A DNA stretch of 64,000 nucleotides from Tatumella citrea (GTDB lineage Bacteria; Pseudomonadota; Gammaproteobacteria; Enterobacterales; Enterobacteriaceae): the NCBI RefSeq assembly GCF_002163585.1, contig NZ_CP015579.1, forward strand, positions 186,001 to 250,000. The letters are read 5' to 3'. How positions within the stretch are numbered: the stretch's first letter is position 1; the number at the start of each line of letters is the position of its first letter. Positions 1 to 9,834 of this stretch are shown piece after piece. Both the position numbers and the translations under genes were made by a program. Under the pieces are notes generated by a model that was given only the letters and a program-made list of their open reading frames with translations, did no database searches and was not told the DNA's origin.

Positions 1-3000
1 AGCTTTCAGCGCCAAGGATAGCGGCTTTAATAATATCCAGTCCGGTTTTCAGACCACCATCTATCTGCAGACGGATTTTATGACGTAAGCCATTCGCCAC
101 CAGGGCTTGCTGGGTTTCAACTAATCCCAGTTCCCATGGGCATCCGGCATATTTAACTGAGGTCAGTGGACTGGCCCCTGTACCACCATCGTAACCGGCG
201 ACGGTAATCAAATCGGCATAGGCTTTTGCTACCCCTGTAGCAATGGTGCCGACACCCGGCTCTGATACCAGTTTGACCGAAATCATTGCTTTCGGGTTAA
301 CTTGTTTCAGATCGAAAATCAGCTGTGCTAAATCTTCAATCGAATAGATATCATGGTGTGGTGGTGGCGATATCAGGGTGACACCAGGAACTGAATAACG
401 CAGGCGTGCGATATAAGGTGTCACTTTATCACCAGGCAGCTGACCGCCTTCGCCAGGTTTTGCTCCCTGGGCGACTTTAATCTGGATAACATCAGCATTT
501 ACCAGATAAGCCGGAGTCACACCGAAACGACCTGAAGCTACCTGTTTGATGCGTGACACTTTATTGGTGCCATAACGTGCAGGATCTTCGCCGCCTTCAC
601 CGGAGTTAGAGAATCCGCCGATGCTGTTCATGGCTTCAGCCAGTGATTCATGGGCTTCCGGGCTCAGAGCACCGATCGACATCGCTGCAGTATCGAAACG
701 TTTGTACAGTTCGCTGGCAGGCTCAACATCATCCACATTAATGCTGACAGTGTCTTCGCCTGGCTGGAGTTGCAGCAGATCACGGAAGGTAGCTGCCGGA
801 CGATGATTGACCAGTTCAGCATATTTCTGATAGTCGCTGTATTCGCCGCTCTGGACTGCCTGTTGCAGGGTACCGACGACATCCGGGTTATACGCATGGT
901 ATTCACCACCGTGGACATACTTCAGTAAGCCACCCTGTTCCAGAGTTTTACGTTGCAGCCAGGCACGCTTAGCCAGGTTAACCAAATCCTGCTGGAAATC
1001 AACAAAGCTGGCACCGGCGATACGGCTGGTTACATTCTGGAAGCACAGGCGAGTGACATCCTGGTGCAGGCCAACAGCTTCAAACAGTTTGGAACAACGG
1101 TAAGAAGCAATGGTCGATATGCCCATTTTGGACATGATCTTATACAGACCTTTGTTGATGCCATTACGGTAGTTCAGCATCACATTACGGTAATCTTTTT
1201 CGATCACCCGGCTGTCGCACATCTGAGCCAGAGACTCGTAAGCCAGCCATGGATAAACAGCTGTAGCACCAAAGCCAAACAAGACCGCAAAGTGGTGCGG
1301 ATCGCGGGCCGAGGCAGTTTCCACAATGATGTTGGCATCACAGCGCAGGTTTTTCTCAACCAGGCGTGCCTGTACTGCACCGACAATCATCGGAGCTGGT
1401 ACTGGTAAACGCCCCGGGCTAATCTGACGATCAGAAAGCACCAGCAGTACAGTCCCCTGGCGTACCAGCTCTTCGGCCTCATCATTCAGGCGATGAATAG
1501 CGTGTTCCAGAGTCTCGTTGTCTGGCTCGAAAGTACAATCCAGAGTATCGGCACGATAGTATTTGCCTTCCAGCGTGGTCAGCTGGGTGAAGTCTGAATA
1601 GAGGAGGATAGGTGATTTAAAGCTCACCCGATGCGCCTGCCCCTCAGCTTCGCAGAAAACATTCATTTCCTGGCCGATACTTGTCGCCAGTGACATAACA
1701 TGGTTTTCACGCAGCGGATCGATTGGCGGGTTAGTCACCTGAGCGAATTGCTGGCGGAAATAGTCATAAATGATACGCGGGCGGCTGGAAAGCACGGCAA
1801 ACGGGGTATCGTCACCCATAGAACCGACGGCTTCCTGACCGTTTTCACCCAGTACCCGCAGTACGGTATCCAGCTCTTCGCTGCTGTAACCAAACTGCTT
1901 ATGATAAGTAGCCAGCATCACATCAGATAGCTGACGGCTGCCGACCTGCTCATCCGGTAATTCTTCAAACGGTACCAGGCGCTTAACGTTCTTCTCCATC
2001 CACTCTTTATAAGGGTGGCGGCTTTTCAGATCGTTATCGGTTTCTGCTGAATGGAGGATGCGCCCTTCACGGGTGTCAATCACCATCAGTTCGCCCGGGC
2101 CTACGCGACCTTTCTCTACAACTTCATCAGGCTGATAATCCCAGATACCGACTTCTGAAGCACAGGTAATCAGTTTATCTTTGGTGATGACATAACGAGC
2201 CGGACGTAAGCCATTACGGTCCAGGTTACAGGCAGCATAGCGGCCATCCGACATAACAATCCCTGCCGGGCCATCCCACGGTTCCATATGCATCGAGTTA
2301 AAGTCGAAGAAGGAACGTAATTCCGGATCCATATCCGGGTTATTCTGCCAGGCCGGTGGTACCAGCAAGCGCATAGCACGGATCAGATCCATACCGCCAC
2401 TTAAGAACAGTTCCAGCATATTATCCATTGAACTGGAATCTGAGCCTGTTTCATTAACAAATGGCGCGGCATTTTGCAGATCAGGGATCAGTGGCGTATT
2501 GAATTTGTATGCACGAGCACGTGCCCACTGACGGTTACCGGCAATGGTATTAATCTCGCCATTATGTGCCATATAACGGAATGGCTGAGCCAACGGCCAG
2601 CGTGGCACAGTATTGGTAGAAAAACGCTGGTGGAACAGGCAAATAGATGATTCCAGGCGTAAATCAGCCAGATCCAGATAAAAGCGCGGCAGGTCGGCAG
2701 GCATGCACAACCCTTTGTAGATATTTACCTGGTTAGAGAAACTACACACATAGAAATCACTGTCATTCAGTGCTTCTACGCGTTTTTCTATCCGGCGGCG
2801 TGCCATATACAGACGGCGTTCCATATCACGCGGGCGCCAGCCAGCCGGGGCATTAATAAAGATCTGCTGGATATCAGGCAGAGAGGAGAGTGCAATTTCG
2901 CCCAGAACGTCCTGATTGGTCGGGACTTCACGCCAGCCGACCACTGACAGTGTCTCGCGAACAATTTCTTCTTCGACAATCTGACGTGCAGCGCTGGCTT

Positions 3001-3280
3001 TTGCTTCATCTGTGCTCATAAAAATCATACCGACGGCATAATTTTTGGCCAGTCTCCAGCCTTTTTCTTCAGCGACAACGCGGAAGAAACGGTCAGGTTT
3101 CTGTAACAGCAGCCCGCAACCATCTCCGGTTTTGCCATCAGCAAGAATTGCACCGCGATGTTGCATTCTGGCCAGGCCATGGATGGCAGTACGTACTACT
3201 TTATGGCTCGGCTCACCTTCTATATGGGCGATCAGACCAAAACCACAGTTATCCTTTTCAAGGGATTTATCATACAACAT
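1..3280 (-). CDS. gltB: Glutamate synthase (NADPH) large subunit, C-terminus outside window
   Basis: Large subunit of NADPH-glutamate synthase, which moves the amide nitrogen of glutamine onto 2-oxoglutarate in the cytoplasm. The readable part is about 1093 residues of roughly 1490. The start at 3280 gives [16 protein letters not shown], in which Cys12 is the Ntn-type glutaminase nucleophile exposed after removal of a short propeptide. The amidotransferase domain covers the N-terminal third, followed by the central domain and the beginning of the FMN-binding synthase domain ([17 protein letters not shown] is visible). A GGGGAGG-type ribosome-binding site lies 9 bases before the ATG. The Fe-S-rich end and gltD lie beyond base 1. 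In E. coli yhcC is divergent from gltB; here it is absent and arcB follows directly after a 760-base gap. Identification is certain from near-identity to the enteric protein. Confidence 0.97.
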   Translation of the reverse strand, partial: MLYDKSLEKDNCGFGLIAHIEGEPSHKVVRTAIHGLARMQHRGAILADGKTGDGCGLLLQKPDRFFRVVAEEKGWRLAKNYAVGMIFMSTDEAKASAARQIVEEEIVRETLSVVGWREVPTNQDVLGEIALSSLPDIQQIFINAPAGWRPRDMERRLYMARRRIEKRVEALNDSDFYVCSFSNQVNIYKGLCMPADLPRFYLDLADLRLESSICLFHQRFSTNTVPRWPLAQPFRYMAHNGEINTIAGNRQWARARAYKFNTPLIPDLQNAAPFVNETGSDSSSMDNMLELFLSGGMDLIRAMRLLVPPAWQNNPDMDPELRSFFDFNSMHMEPWDGPAGIVMSDGRYAACNLDRNGLRPARYVITKDKLITCASEVGIWDYQPDEVVEKGRVGPGELMVIDTREGRILHSAETDNDLKSRHPYKEWMEKNVKRLVPFEELPDEQVGSRQLSDVMLATYHKQFGYSSEELDTVLRVLGENGQEAVGSMGDDTPFAVLSSRPRIIYDYFRQQFAQVTNPPIDPLRENHVMSLATSIGQEMNVFCEAEGQAHRVSFKSPILLYSDFTQLTTLEGKYYRADTLDCTFEPDNETLEHAIHRLNDEAEELVRQGTVLLVLSDRQISPGRLPVPAPMIVGAVQARLVEKNLRCDANIIVETASARDPHHFAVLFGFGATAVYPWLAYESLAQMCDSRVIEKDYRNVMLNYRNGINKGLYKIMSKMGISTIASYRCSKLFEAVGLHQDVTRLCFQNVTSRIAGASFVDFQQDLVNLAKRAWLQRKTLEQGGLLKYVHGGEYHAYNPDVVGTLQQAVQSGEYSDYQKYAELVNHRPAATFRDLLQLQPGEDTVSINVDDVEPASELYKRFDTAAMSIGALSPEAHESLAEAMNSIGGFSNSGEGGEDPARYGTNKVSRIKQVASGRFGVTPAYLVNADVIQIKVAQGAKPGEGGQLPGDKVTPYIARLRYSVPGVTLISPPPHHDIYSIEDLAQLIFDLKQVNPKAMISVKLVSEPGVGTIATGVAKAYADLITVAGYDGGTGASPLTSVKYAGCPWELGLVETQQALVANGLRHKIRLQIDGGLKTGLDIIKAAILGAES

Positions 3281-3675
3281 TTAGTGAACCTCCCCGGGCT
3301 CTATAGACCCTTAATATTCCGGCAGTCAGACATGCTCAGTGAAGGCGACGGAATGAAAGCACAAGCTTGCGCGGTCATTCCTTTATCGCCCTACAGCCAG
3401 GACTGGTTTAGTCGATGTGACAAGTGCCGGGAACTTGTTACAGGGAACCTCTGCTACTGCATAAATATGGCGGAAAGTGAATCCGCACAGAAAGCTTCCA
3501 GTGGATTTCCAACTTATCGGGAAAGTGAAGTCAGGTCAAATAGTGGTGTCTTTTAAGATTTTATCGATGATTTTTATCTATCGTTATGATTATTATGAAT
3601 TTATGATGCCGGCGGGGAGTTTGTTTCAGTGATCAAGGCATAGATAATTGTGAGCTGTCTCACTATAGTGCAGCT

Positions 3676-3737
3676 CTGCAATACCTGCACCATGCTGGTG
3701 CTGGTGGTAATTCCAGCAGAAAATGCTGCAATACCTG
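3676..3737 (+). repeat. 12-nt direct repeat, 50-base period
   Basis: CTGCAATACCTG occurs at 3676-3687 and again at 3726-3737, exactly 50 bases apart (about five helical turns). The copies bracket the NtrC-like dyad, and the second runs into the ArcZ-core copy. The spacing would suit two protein sites on the same face of the helix, but the bound protein is unknown. Confidence 0.6.
3686..3702. promoter_or_regulatory. NtrC-like dyad upstream of gltB
   Basis: TGCACCATGCTGGTGCT matches the enteric NtrC consensus TGCACCA-N3-TGGTGCA at every defined position except the last. It lies 405 bases upstream of the gltB start, a normal distance for an enhancer. I found no convincing sigma-54 -24/-12 promoter between it and either gene, so a role as an NtrC enhancer is inference. 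Glutamate synthase is a nitrogen-assimilation enzyme, which makes the location suggestive. Confidence 0.4.
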
Positions 3738-4040
3738 GTGTTGGCGCCTGATATATCTGTTTTTCTTATAATGTCATTTTTGCATCATATACCAGCTCAT
3801 ATTAGTAAAATTAATTAAACCTTTCAGTGATTAATGATGCACTAAAATGGTATTTATATTCATTCTCATTTGGTTTCGGTGTGCCGGCAAGGGCTCTTAT
3901 CGTCATGCTGAAAGGCTGAGTACCGAAAGCTCAATTTGCTGCCTGATCTTTGCAGTGGCCTCAGGCGGTAATTTCCCGCCTCTATCCTCTCTGTGACACC
4001 ATTTTAGGATATGATGGGGGCTACTGTCAGGGAGCGCGTT

Positions 4041-6383
4041 ATGAAACAAATAAGACTGTTAGCACAATATTACGTGGATCTTATGGTCAAACTTGGCCTG
4101 GTCCGTTTCTCTTTACTTCTGGCTTCAGCACTGGTGGTGCTGGCTATGATCGTCCAGATGGCGGTGACTCTGGTCCTGCAGGGACGGGTAGAGAGCATTG
4201 ATGTCGTTCGATCGGTATTTTTTGGCTTACTGATCACTCCCTGGGCAGTTTATTTTCTTTCGGTGGTGGTTGATCAGCTCGAAGATTCCCGGCAAAGGCT
4301 GGCCCGGCTGGTGGATAAGCTGGAGGAGATGCGCAAGCGAGATTTGCAGCTCAATCAGCAACTGAAAGAAAATATTCAGCAGCTGAACCAGGAAATAAAC
4401 GTACGTAAGGAAGCGGAGCAGGCCCGTGAACATGCCATGGACAAGCTAAGGGAAGAGATGGCGAGCCGTGAGAAAACGCAGATAGAGCTGGAACAGCAAT
4501 CAACGTTTTTGCGTTCTTTCCTCGATGCATCACCGGATCTGGTGTTTTACCGCAATATAGACCGTAAGTTTTCTGGCTGTAACCGGGCTGTAGAACTGCT
4601 GACCGGCCGGATTGAAAAACAGCTGGTGGGACTGTCGCCTAAAGATATTTATGATGCTGATACGGCGGAGAAAATTCTGGAGACTGATGAAAAAGTCTTC
4701 CGGCATAATGTTGCTCTCACCTATGAGCAGTGGTTGCAGTATCCGGATGGTAAAAAAGCCTGTTTTGAAATTCGTAAAGTTCCTTACTACGACAGGGTAG
4801 GGAAACGTAGCGGACTGATGGGCTTTGGCCGTGACATCACCGAACGTAAGCGTTACCAGGATGCGCTGGAGAATGCCAGCCGGGAAAAAACGACCTTTAT
4901 TTCTACCATCAGCCACGAACTTCGCACCCCGTTAAATGGCATTGTTGGTCTGAGCCGGATTCTGCTGGATACCGGGCTTAGCCAGGAACAGCTGAATTAC
5001 CTGAAAACCATCCATGTTTCGGCGATTACCCTCGGGAATATCTTCAACGATGTTATTGAGATGGACAAAATTGAGCGGAGAAAAGTTCAGCTCGATAATC
5101 AGCCAATAGATTTCACTGAATTTCTGTCTGATCTGGAAAACCTCTCAGGTTTACTGGTTCAGCCTAAAGGGTTGAAATTTGTCATGGCAACTCAGCTACC
5201 GTTGCCACAAACGATTATTGCAGACGGCACGCGGTTACGGCAGATTTTATGGAACCTGATTGGCAATGCGGTGAAATTTACCCGTGAAGGCGAAATTGTT
5301 GTCACGGTTGCCTACGACGAACAGCAACAGCAGTTACGTTTTGACGTTAAGGACTCAGGCATCGGTATCCCGCAGGGAGAACAGGATAAGATCTTTGCGA
5401 TGTACTATCAGGTGAAGGATCAGCATGGTGGTAAACCTGCGACAGGAACCGGAATTGGCCTGGCAATTTCTCACCGGCTTGCCCAGGTGATGGGCGGTAA
5501 TATTACGGTGCAAAGTGCGCCAGGTGAAGGAGCATGCTTTAGCCTGCAAATTCATGCACCTCAGCTGGAAAATAGCTCTGAAGAGATTAACGAAGAAGAC
5601 ATTTTACCGCTGCCGGCATTACATATTTTACTGGTTGAAGATATTGAACTGAATGTGGTGGTCGCCCGTTCGGTGCTGGAAAAACTCGGCTGCAGTACGG
5701 AAGTAGCAATGACCGGGGCTGAGGCCCTGGAGATGTTTGATCCGCTGGAGTTCGATATGGTGCTGCTGGATATTCAACTACCGGATATGACCGGGCTGGA
5801 TGTGGCTCGTGAGTTACATCAGCGTTTTGCCGGCCAACAACTACCCCCACTGGTTGCTCTTACCGCGAACGTACTGAAGGACAAAAAAGAGTATCTTGAA
5901 GCAGGTATGGATGACGTCCTGAGTAAGCCGCTGTCTGTTCCTGCGCTAACCGCGGTCATTGCCAGGTTCTGGAATCAGCATCAGGCTATAGAAGAGCAAG
6001 AGGAAAGCGTTGCATTAGCCGCAGACGAAGGGCACCTGGATATTGCGATGCTGGAACAGTATATGGAACTGGTAGGTGCTCAACTGATTTACCAAAGCCT
6101 TGAGATGTTTGAAAAAATGATGCCGGGATATCTGGATGTTTTAGATTCCAACATGATGGCCAGAGACCAGAAAGGCATTGCTGAAGAAGGGCATAAAATC
6201 AAGGGTGCGGCAGGTTCGGTGGGTTTAAAACATCTGCAACAGGTAGCGAAACAGATTCAGACGCCAGAACTTCCGGCATGGTGGGATAATGTGCAGGAAT
6301 GGATTGATGAACTGCGTCATGAGTGGCGTCACGAAGTTGCGATTCTAAGACAATGGGTGAAATCCAGGGAAGGGAAGCACTAA
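4041..6383 (+). CDS. arcB: Aerobic respiration control sensor histidine kinase ArcB
   Basis: Tripartite hybrid sensor kinase of the inner membrane. It senses the quinone pool and phosphorylates ArcA when oxygen is low. The 780 residues match the usual length of 778. Two transmembrane helices lie at about 22-45 and 58-77, then a coiled coil, a PAS domain (about 155-265), the H-box with His292 in ISHELRTPLNG, a HATPase domain, a receiver with Asp577 (LLDIQLPDMTG) and a C-terminal HPt domain with His718 (EEGHKIKGAAGS). The full phosphorelay is intact. The start at 4041 (MKQIRLLAQYY) has GGGAG 7 bases upstream; an earlier ATG at 4011 lacks support. The sRNA gene arcZ converges on its 3' end, as in E. 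coli. Confidence 0.97.
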   Translation: MKQIRLLAQYYVDLMVKLGLVRFSLLLASALVVLAMIVQMAVTLVLQGRVESIDVVRSVFFGLLITPWAVYFLSVVVDQLEDSRQRLARLVDKLEEMRKRDLQLNQQLKENIQQLNQEINVRKEAEQAREHAMDKLREEMASREKTQIELEQQSTFLRSFLDASPDLVFYRNIDRKFSGCNRAVELLTGRIEKQLVGLSPKDIYDADTAEKILETDEKVFRHNVALTYEQWLQYPDGKKACFEIRKVPYYDRVGKRSGLMGFGRDITERKRYQDALENASREKTTFISTISHELRTPLNGIVGLSRILLDTGLSQEQLNYLKTIHVSAITLGNIFNDVIEMDKIERRKVQLDNQPIDFTEFLSDLENLSGLLVQPKGLKFVMATQLPLPQTIIADGTRLRQILWNLIGNAVKFTREGEIVVTVAYDEQQQQLRFDVKDSGIGIPQGEQDKIFAMYYQVKDQHGGKPATGTGIGLAISHRLAQVMGGNITVQSAPGEGACFSLQIHAPQLENSSEEINEEDILPLPALHILLVEDIELNVVVARSVLEKLGCSTEVAMTGAEALEMFDPLEFDMVLLDIQLPDMTGLDVARELHQRFAGQQLPPLVALTANVLKDKKEYLEAGMDDVLSKPLSVPALTAVIARFWNQHQAIEEQEESVALAADEGHLDIAMLEQYMELVGAQLIYQSLEMFEKMMPGYLDVLDSNMMARDQKGIAEEGHKIKGAAGSVGLKHLQQVAKQIQTPELPAWWDNVQEWIDELRHEWRHEVAILRQWVKSREGKH

Positions 6384-6397
6384 TTTTATACTGCAGT

Positions 6398-6424
6398 AAA
6401 AAATGACCCCGGATAAACCGGGGT
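6398..6424 (-). terminator. ArcZ intrinsic terminator
   Basis: Read on the minus strand, a 7-bp stem ACCCCGG / CCGGGGT with a five-base loop is followed by CA and six T residues. It ends arcZ. On the plus strand the A-run precedes the hairpin, so it is a poor terminator for arcB. Confidence 0.85.
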
Positions 6425-6520
6425 GCGCGAATATTGCGCCAACACCAGGGAAACTGTGATTCTGCCAGCGAAAAAAATTATCGTTAACCGGGCGGACCCG
6501 GGCGGCGGAAGGTATTGGTT
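6398..6520 (-). ncRNA. arcZ: ArcZ small regulatory RNA
   Basis: Hfq-dependent sRNA that in E. coli activates rpoS and represses flhDC, arcB and others. On the minus strand, 6460 to 6398 reads TTTCCCTGGTGTTGGCGC, then an AATATTCGCGC segment, then an ACCCCGG / CCGGGGT hairpin and CATTTTTT. From memory this matches the processed 3' half of E. coli ArcZ almost base for base, including the seed and terminator. Position (immediately after arcB, convergent with it) is also conserved. The 5' half has diverged strongly (GC-rich 6485-6510), so the 5' end is set only by analogy with the 121-nt E. coli RNA. In E. coli the gene sits between elbB and arcB; elbB is missing here but arcZ remains. Confidence 0.88.
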
Positions 6521-7272
6521 AGCTATGGCTACTACCTTAACAAAAATTGCGATCACTTTGCCACAATTCATTAAGATTTGTGAAGTTGAAATGTTTCCGG
6601 CTGGGAAAATCTTAACAAGGATCTCTCCTGCGTTGATGTTCAGAAAACCACCATCAGTTTATGCCATCCTCTCATCCCCGGGCAGGTAAGCTCGTCCGGG
6701 GATAAAAAACATGATTAAAACCTTACAGTTATCAGTGTTTTTACCATTTCGTCTTCCCGGGGTTGTTCTGAACTGTGATTTATATAAAAAAACAACAGCT
6801 AAGAAAACTGCTCTCTGAAAGCTCACAAATAATTGACTGATGTTAACAAGTTTCTGACGCCGCCCGGGCGGCCTTCTGTAGCTTAAAAAAGTCATCGCTT
6901 AGGGATAGAGAATTTCGGGATTCTCTGACAGAGAAAGTGTTTATATTAACAGTTGTTTATTTAAACGATATCATTTGTTTAACTTAATGTTAAATTTTTT
7001 GGAGGGTTATAATTGGACAGAGAAAACAATACTTAATATATATTAATGTATTTTGAATTTGGTCATTTTACTGGAACCGATTCCTTACATGCCCTGAAGT
7101 AGTTGATGTTACTGAGGCTAGCCAGTGACAAGGGGGTGCTTTTCGGGATGATACAGTTGAGGACTTGACCGGGAAGCCGTCGCTGACTAATAAATATTTA
7201 TGAAAAAATCTGTGCCAACGCTACTCTCCGGTAATGATATGTTAAGTGAAAAAATTTCGCAGGGATGGATGA
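6521..7272. other. arcZ-mtgA gap without genes (elbB absent)
   Basis: About 750 bases with no credible coding sequence, where E. coli carries elbB between arcB and mtgA. I see no elbB-like peptide in any frame. The stretch is AT-rich but punctuated by GC-rich dyads: an 8-bp stem at 6674-6703 and the perfect palindrome GCCGCCCGGGCGGC at 6859-6872. The first bases beside arcZ (about 6521-6580) should hold the arcZ promoter. A TATAAT lies at 7008-7013 upstream of mtgA, with only a weak -35. Confidence 0.55.
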
Positions 7273-7995
7273 ATGAAAAAAAATCATAACAGGGCAGTAT
7301 CATGGTTAAAGCGTCGCGTACTCCGTCTGTTTTTGTTACTGGCAGGAATTGCTGTCGGGCTGATACTGTTGTTTTCAGTCGTCCCGGTCCCCTTTTCTGC
7401 AGTAATGGCTGAACGTCAGATAGGTGCACTTCTGTCTGGAGATACTCAATATCGCGCGCATTCTGAGTGGGTGAGTATGTCTGATATTTCACCCTGGATG
7501 CCACTGGCGGTTATTGCCGGAGAAGACCAGAAATTCCCTCAGCACTGGGGTTTTGATTTTGATGCAATGCAGTCTGTTCTGGACAGCCGTCAGCATGGTG
7601 AGATGCGAGGGGCTTCAACGTTGTCCCAGCAGACTGCAAAAAATCTGTTTCTCTGGGACGGACGTAGCTGGATCCGCAAGGGAATGGAAGCAGTACTGAC
7701 CGTTGGTCTGGAAACGGTCTGGAGTAAAAAAAGAATTCTGACGGTGTATCTGAACATTGCCGAATTTGGTCCGGGAATATTCGGAGTACAGGCTGCTTCG
7801 AAAGCTTATTTTCATAAGCCAGCCAGCCAGTTGAGCCGGGAGCAAGCCGCGCTACTTGCTGCGGTGCTTCCTAACCCGATAATCTATCATGCCGCTTCGC
7901 CTTCGGCTTATACCCGCGAACGGCAGCAATGGATTTCACAACAGATGGGGCAACTGGGAGGACAGGAGTTCCTGAAAAGGTATCACCTGTATTAA
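7273..7995 (+). CDS. mtgA: Monofunctional peptidoglycan glycosyltransferase MtgA
   Basis: Glycosyltransferase family 51 enzyme that polymerises lipid II into glycan strands without transpeptidase activity. The 240 residues are close to the usual 242. There is one N-terminal transmembrane helix (about 18-40), then the GT51 motifs in order: [12 protein letters not shown] with the catalytic Glu, [45 protein letters not shown], and the AAVLPNP end motif. A GCAGGG ribosome-binding site precedes the ATG at 7273. It converges on npr with 21 bases between the stops; E. coli has yrbL in that place, which is missing here. Upstream, elbB is absent, so mtgA stands alone as a transcription unit. Confidence 0.96.
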   Translation: MKKNHNRAVSWLKRRVLRLFLLLAGIAVGLILLFSVVPVPFSAVMAERQIGALLSGDTQYRAHSEWVSMSDISPWMPLAVIAGEDQKFPQHWGFDFDAMQSVLDSRQHGEMRGASTLSQQTAKNLFLWDGRSWIRKGMEAVLTVGLETVWSKKRILTVYLNIAEFGPGIFGVQAASKAYFHKPASQLSREQAALLAAVLPNPIIYHAASPSAYTRERQQWISQQMGQLGGQEFLKRYHLY

Positions 7996-8016
7996 CAGCC
8001 GGGAAGCCGCGGGGAT

Positions 8017-8289
8017 TTAGTCCTCATCAAAACCTGCGTTGAATAATTCTATGACCGCCTGGAGTGCTTCGTTTTCCTGCGGGCCGGTAGCTTCAACTTC
8101 AATCTGTCCGCCCTGGGCTGAGTCCAGCATCAGCAGTGCAATAACACTACTGGCGTCAGCTTCGGTACCGGCTTCATTGCGCAGAGTGACTTCTGCATCG
8201 TAGCTTTGTACCAGTTCGAACAATTTCATTGCCGGGCGGGCATGCATTCCCAGCTTATTCCTGATTTTGACTAATTGTTTGATCGTCAT
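8017..8289 (-). CDS. npr: Phosphocarrier protein NPr of the nitrogen PTS
   Basis: HPr-like protein that passes phosphate from PtsP (EI-Ntr) to PtsN (EIIA-Ntr) in the regulatory nitrogen phosphotransferase chain. The 90 residues match the family length. The phosphorylated residue is His16 in GMHARPA, near the N-terminus. Its ATG overlaps the rapZ stop codon in an ATGA arrangement, which points to translational coupling. It is the last gene of the minus-strand rpoN-hpf-ptsN-rapZ-npr block. Confidence 0.96.
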   Translation of the reverse strand: MTIKQLVKIRNKLGMHARPAMKLFELVQSYDAEVTLRNEAGTEADASSVIALLMLDSAQGGQIEVEATGPQENEALQAVIELFNAGFDED

Positions 8290-9140
8290 GATTTTTTCTT
8301 TTCCAGTGTGCGATGTCGTGACTGAACGTTTTTTCCCCGTGAGCGGAAGTAGTCCGCCAGCTGTTCAGCTATATATACTGAGCGATGTTTACCGCCGGTA
8401 CAGCCAATCGCAACGGTCAGATAGCTGCGATTGTTTGTTTCCAGCATAGGTAACCATAGCTCAAGATAGCTGCGGGTCTGATAAATAAAATTATGAACTT
8501 CAGTATGGCGATCAAGAAACGCAGCTACCGGCCGGTCAAGGCCGGTCAGCGGACGTAGTTTTGGGTCCCAGTGAGGATTGGGCAGGAAACGGACATCAAA
8601 CACATAATCTGCATCGATAGGGATTCCGTATTTAAATCCAAAGGATTCAAATACCATGGTGAGTTCCCGTTCCCGCTTGCCAAGCAGACGGGTCCTTAGC
8701 ATTTCAGCCAGCTCATGAACCGACATCTCAGACGTATCGATGATTAAATCAGCTCTGGACCGCAGAGGTTCAAGCAGGTCGCTTTCTTCATCAATAGCGC
8801 TCTCCAGTGACAGATTTTTACTCGAGAGAGGGTGCAGGCGGCGTGTATCACTGTAACGACGGATCAGTGTATTTCTGTCGGCATCAAGAAATAATAACTG
8901 AGGGGAGAACTGAGCTGATAGCCGGTTAAAGGCATCCTCAAAAATCTCCGGTGATTCAGGCATATTACGTACATCGATACTGACTGCAGCAGAAATATTA
9001 CGTTTTTCCAGTGAGTTAGCCAGTTCCGGTAACAGATCGACCGGTAAGTTATCGACACAATAAAAGCCCATATCCTCCAGTGCTCGTAGTGCGACAGATT
9101 TTCCCGACCCTGACCGACCGCTCACGATCATCAGTACCAT
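8286..9140 (-). CDS. rapZ: RNase adapter protein RapZ
   Basis: RNA-binding adapter that presents the sRNA GlmZ to RNase E and so controls GlmS and amino-sugar supply. The 284 residues match E. coli. A P-loop GRSGSGKS lies at residues 8-15, and the C-terminal domain has [10 protein letters not shown] and a basic tail (RSRGKN ... RTLEKKKS) corresponding to the RNA-binding lysines and arginine of the E. coli protein. It sits between ptsN and npr with a 4-base overlap into npr. GlmM, the next enzyme of the same pathway, is encoded later in this window. Confidence 0.96.
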   Translation of the reverse strand: MVLMIVSGRSGSGKSVALRALEDMGFYCVDNLPVDLLPELANSLEKRNISAAVSIDVRNMPESPEIFEDAFNRLSAQFSPQLLFLDADRNTLIRRYSDTRRLHPLSSKNLSLESAIDEESDLLEPLRSRADLIIDTSEMSVHELAEMLRTRLLGKRERELTMVFESFGFKYGIPIDADYVFDVRFLPNPHWDPKLRPLTGLDRPVAAFLDRHTEVHNFIYQTRSYLELWLPMLETNNRSYLTVAIGCTGGKHRSVYIAEQLADYFRSRGKNVQSRHRTLEKKKS

Positions 9141-9179
9141 GATCCTTCTCCCGTAATAATTCCTGCTCTATAGGCTGAT

Positions 9180-9674
9180 TTATTGTTGTTTTTCGTCGCT
9201 GCTTTGCTGCTCTTCCATGATAATACTGTAGAGTTCCTGATCACTTTGTGCAGCCCGTAAACGACGGCACACGGTTTTATCAGCCAGGCGTTTTGCTACC
9301 TGAGATAAGGTATGTAAGTGCGTTTTGCACTGATCTGCCGGGACCAACAGCGCAAACAAAAGATCTACCGGCTGGTTATCGACCGCATCGAACGGGATCG
9401 GGTGCTCAAGATGGATCAGCACTCCGATGGTTCTGAGCGTATCTTCTTCCAGTTTACCGTGAGGGATTGCAATCCCGTTGCCTATTCCTGTGCTTCCCAT
9501 CCGCTCACGGTTCAGGATAGTCTCAAAAATAGTTTGGTGTGGCAGATTCAGCTGAGTCGCTGCCAGTTCACTTATTATCTCCAGCGCCCGCTTTTTACTC
9601 TGACAATGTACGTTGTTACGGGTACATTCCAGAGTAAGCACATGGCTAAGTTCAAGTGTCAGATCACTATTCAT
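9180..9674 (-). CDS. ptsN: Nitrogen regulatory IIA protein PtsN (EIIA-Ntr)
   Basis: Terminal acceptor of the nitrogen PTS, a regulator of potassium transport and other targets through its phosphorylation state. At 164 residues it is one longer than E. coli. The phosphorylated residue is His72 in GIAIPHGKLEED. The C-terminal tail (EEQQSSDEKQQ) is divergent and polar. It lies 39 bases upstream of rapZ. A 160-base gap separates it from hpf. Confidence 0.96.
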   Translation of the reverse strand: MNSDLTLELSHVLTLECTRNNVHCQSKKRALEIISELAATQLNLPHQTIFETILNRERMGSTGIGNGIAIPHGKLEEDTLRTIGVLIHLEHPIPFDAVDNQPVDLLFALLVPADQCKTHLHTLSQVAKRLADKTVCRRLRAAQSDQELYSIIMEEQQSSDEKQQ

Positions 9675-9834
9675 ATTCTTTCGCTTGCAGATTCATCTGC
9701 CTGTTTTCCGAAGATGGCGGTCACTTACCCTGCAGTATTACTCTTTGAATTGCTCAACAGCAATATCTGCGGGTAAAAGCAGCCACGGATAGGCAATGCC
9801 TGCTGTTTGTTTAATGGGATAAACCAGTTTGAAA

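Larger units (their letters stand above)
3281..4040. other. gltB-arcB divergent intergenic region, no gene
   Basis: This 760-base stretch lies between the divergent gltB and arcB starts. In E. coli the space holds yhcC, of which I see no remnant. It contains an NtrC-like dyad (3686-3702), two copies of CTGCAATACCTG 50 bases apart, a 14-base copy of the ArcZ core (3734-3747), and AT-rich DNA at 3550-3610 and 3780-3870. On the minus strand a loose sigma-70 candidate for gltB (TTGACC, 17-base spacer, TAAGTT) lies near 3540-3512. Reading frames crossing the region have no recognisable product. Confidence 0.6.

Noticed and set aside
3158..3556. 132-codon plus-strand frame over the gltB start and its upstream region
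   Set aside because: It is antisense to the certain gltB N-terminus for its first 120 bases and has no recognisable domain or ribosome-binding site.
6386..6571. 61-codon minus-strand frame beginning MNCGKVIAIFVKVVA
   Set aside because: It runs through arcZ, including the terminator, and its hydrophobic start reflects the AT-rich arcZ promoter region. A noncoding RNA explains the sequence better.
6674..6703. ATCCCCGG / CCGGGGAT hairpin as a terminator
   Set aside because: The A-run follows it on the plus strand and nothing T-rich follows on the minus strand, so it does not fit an intrinsic terminator in either direction.
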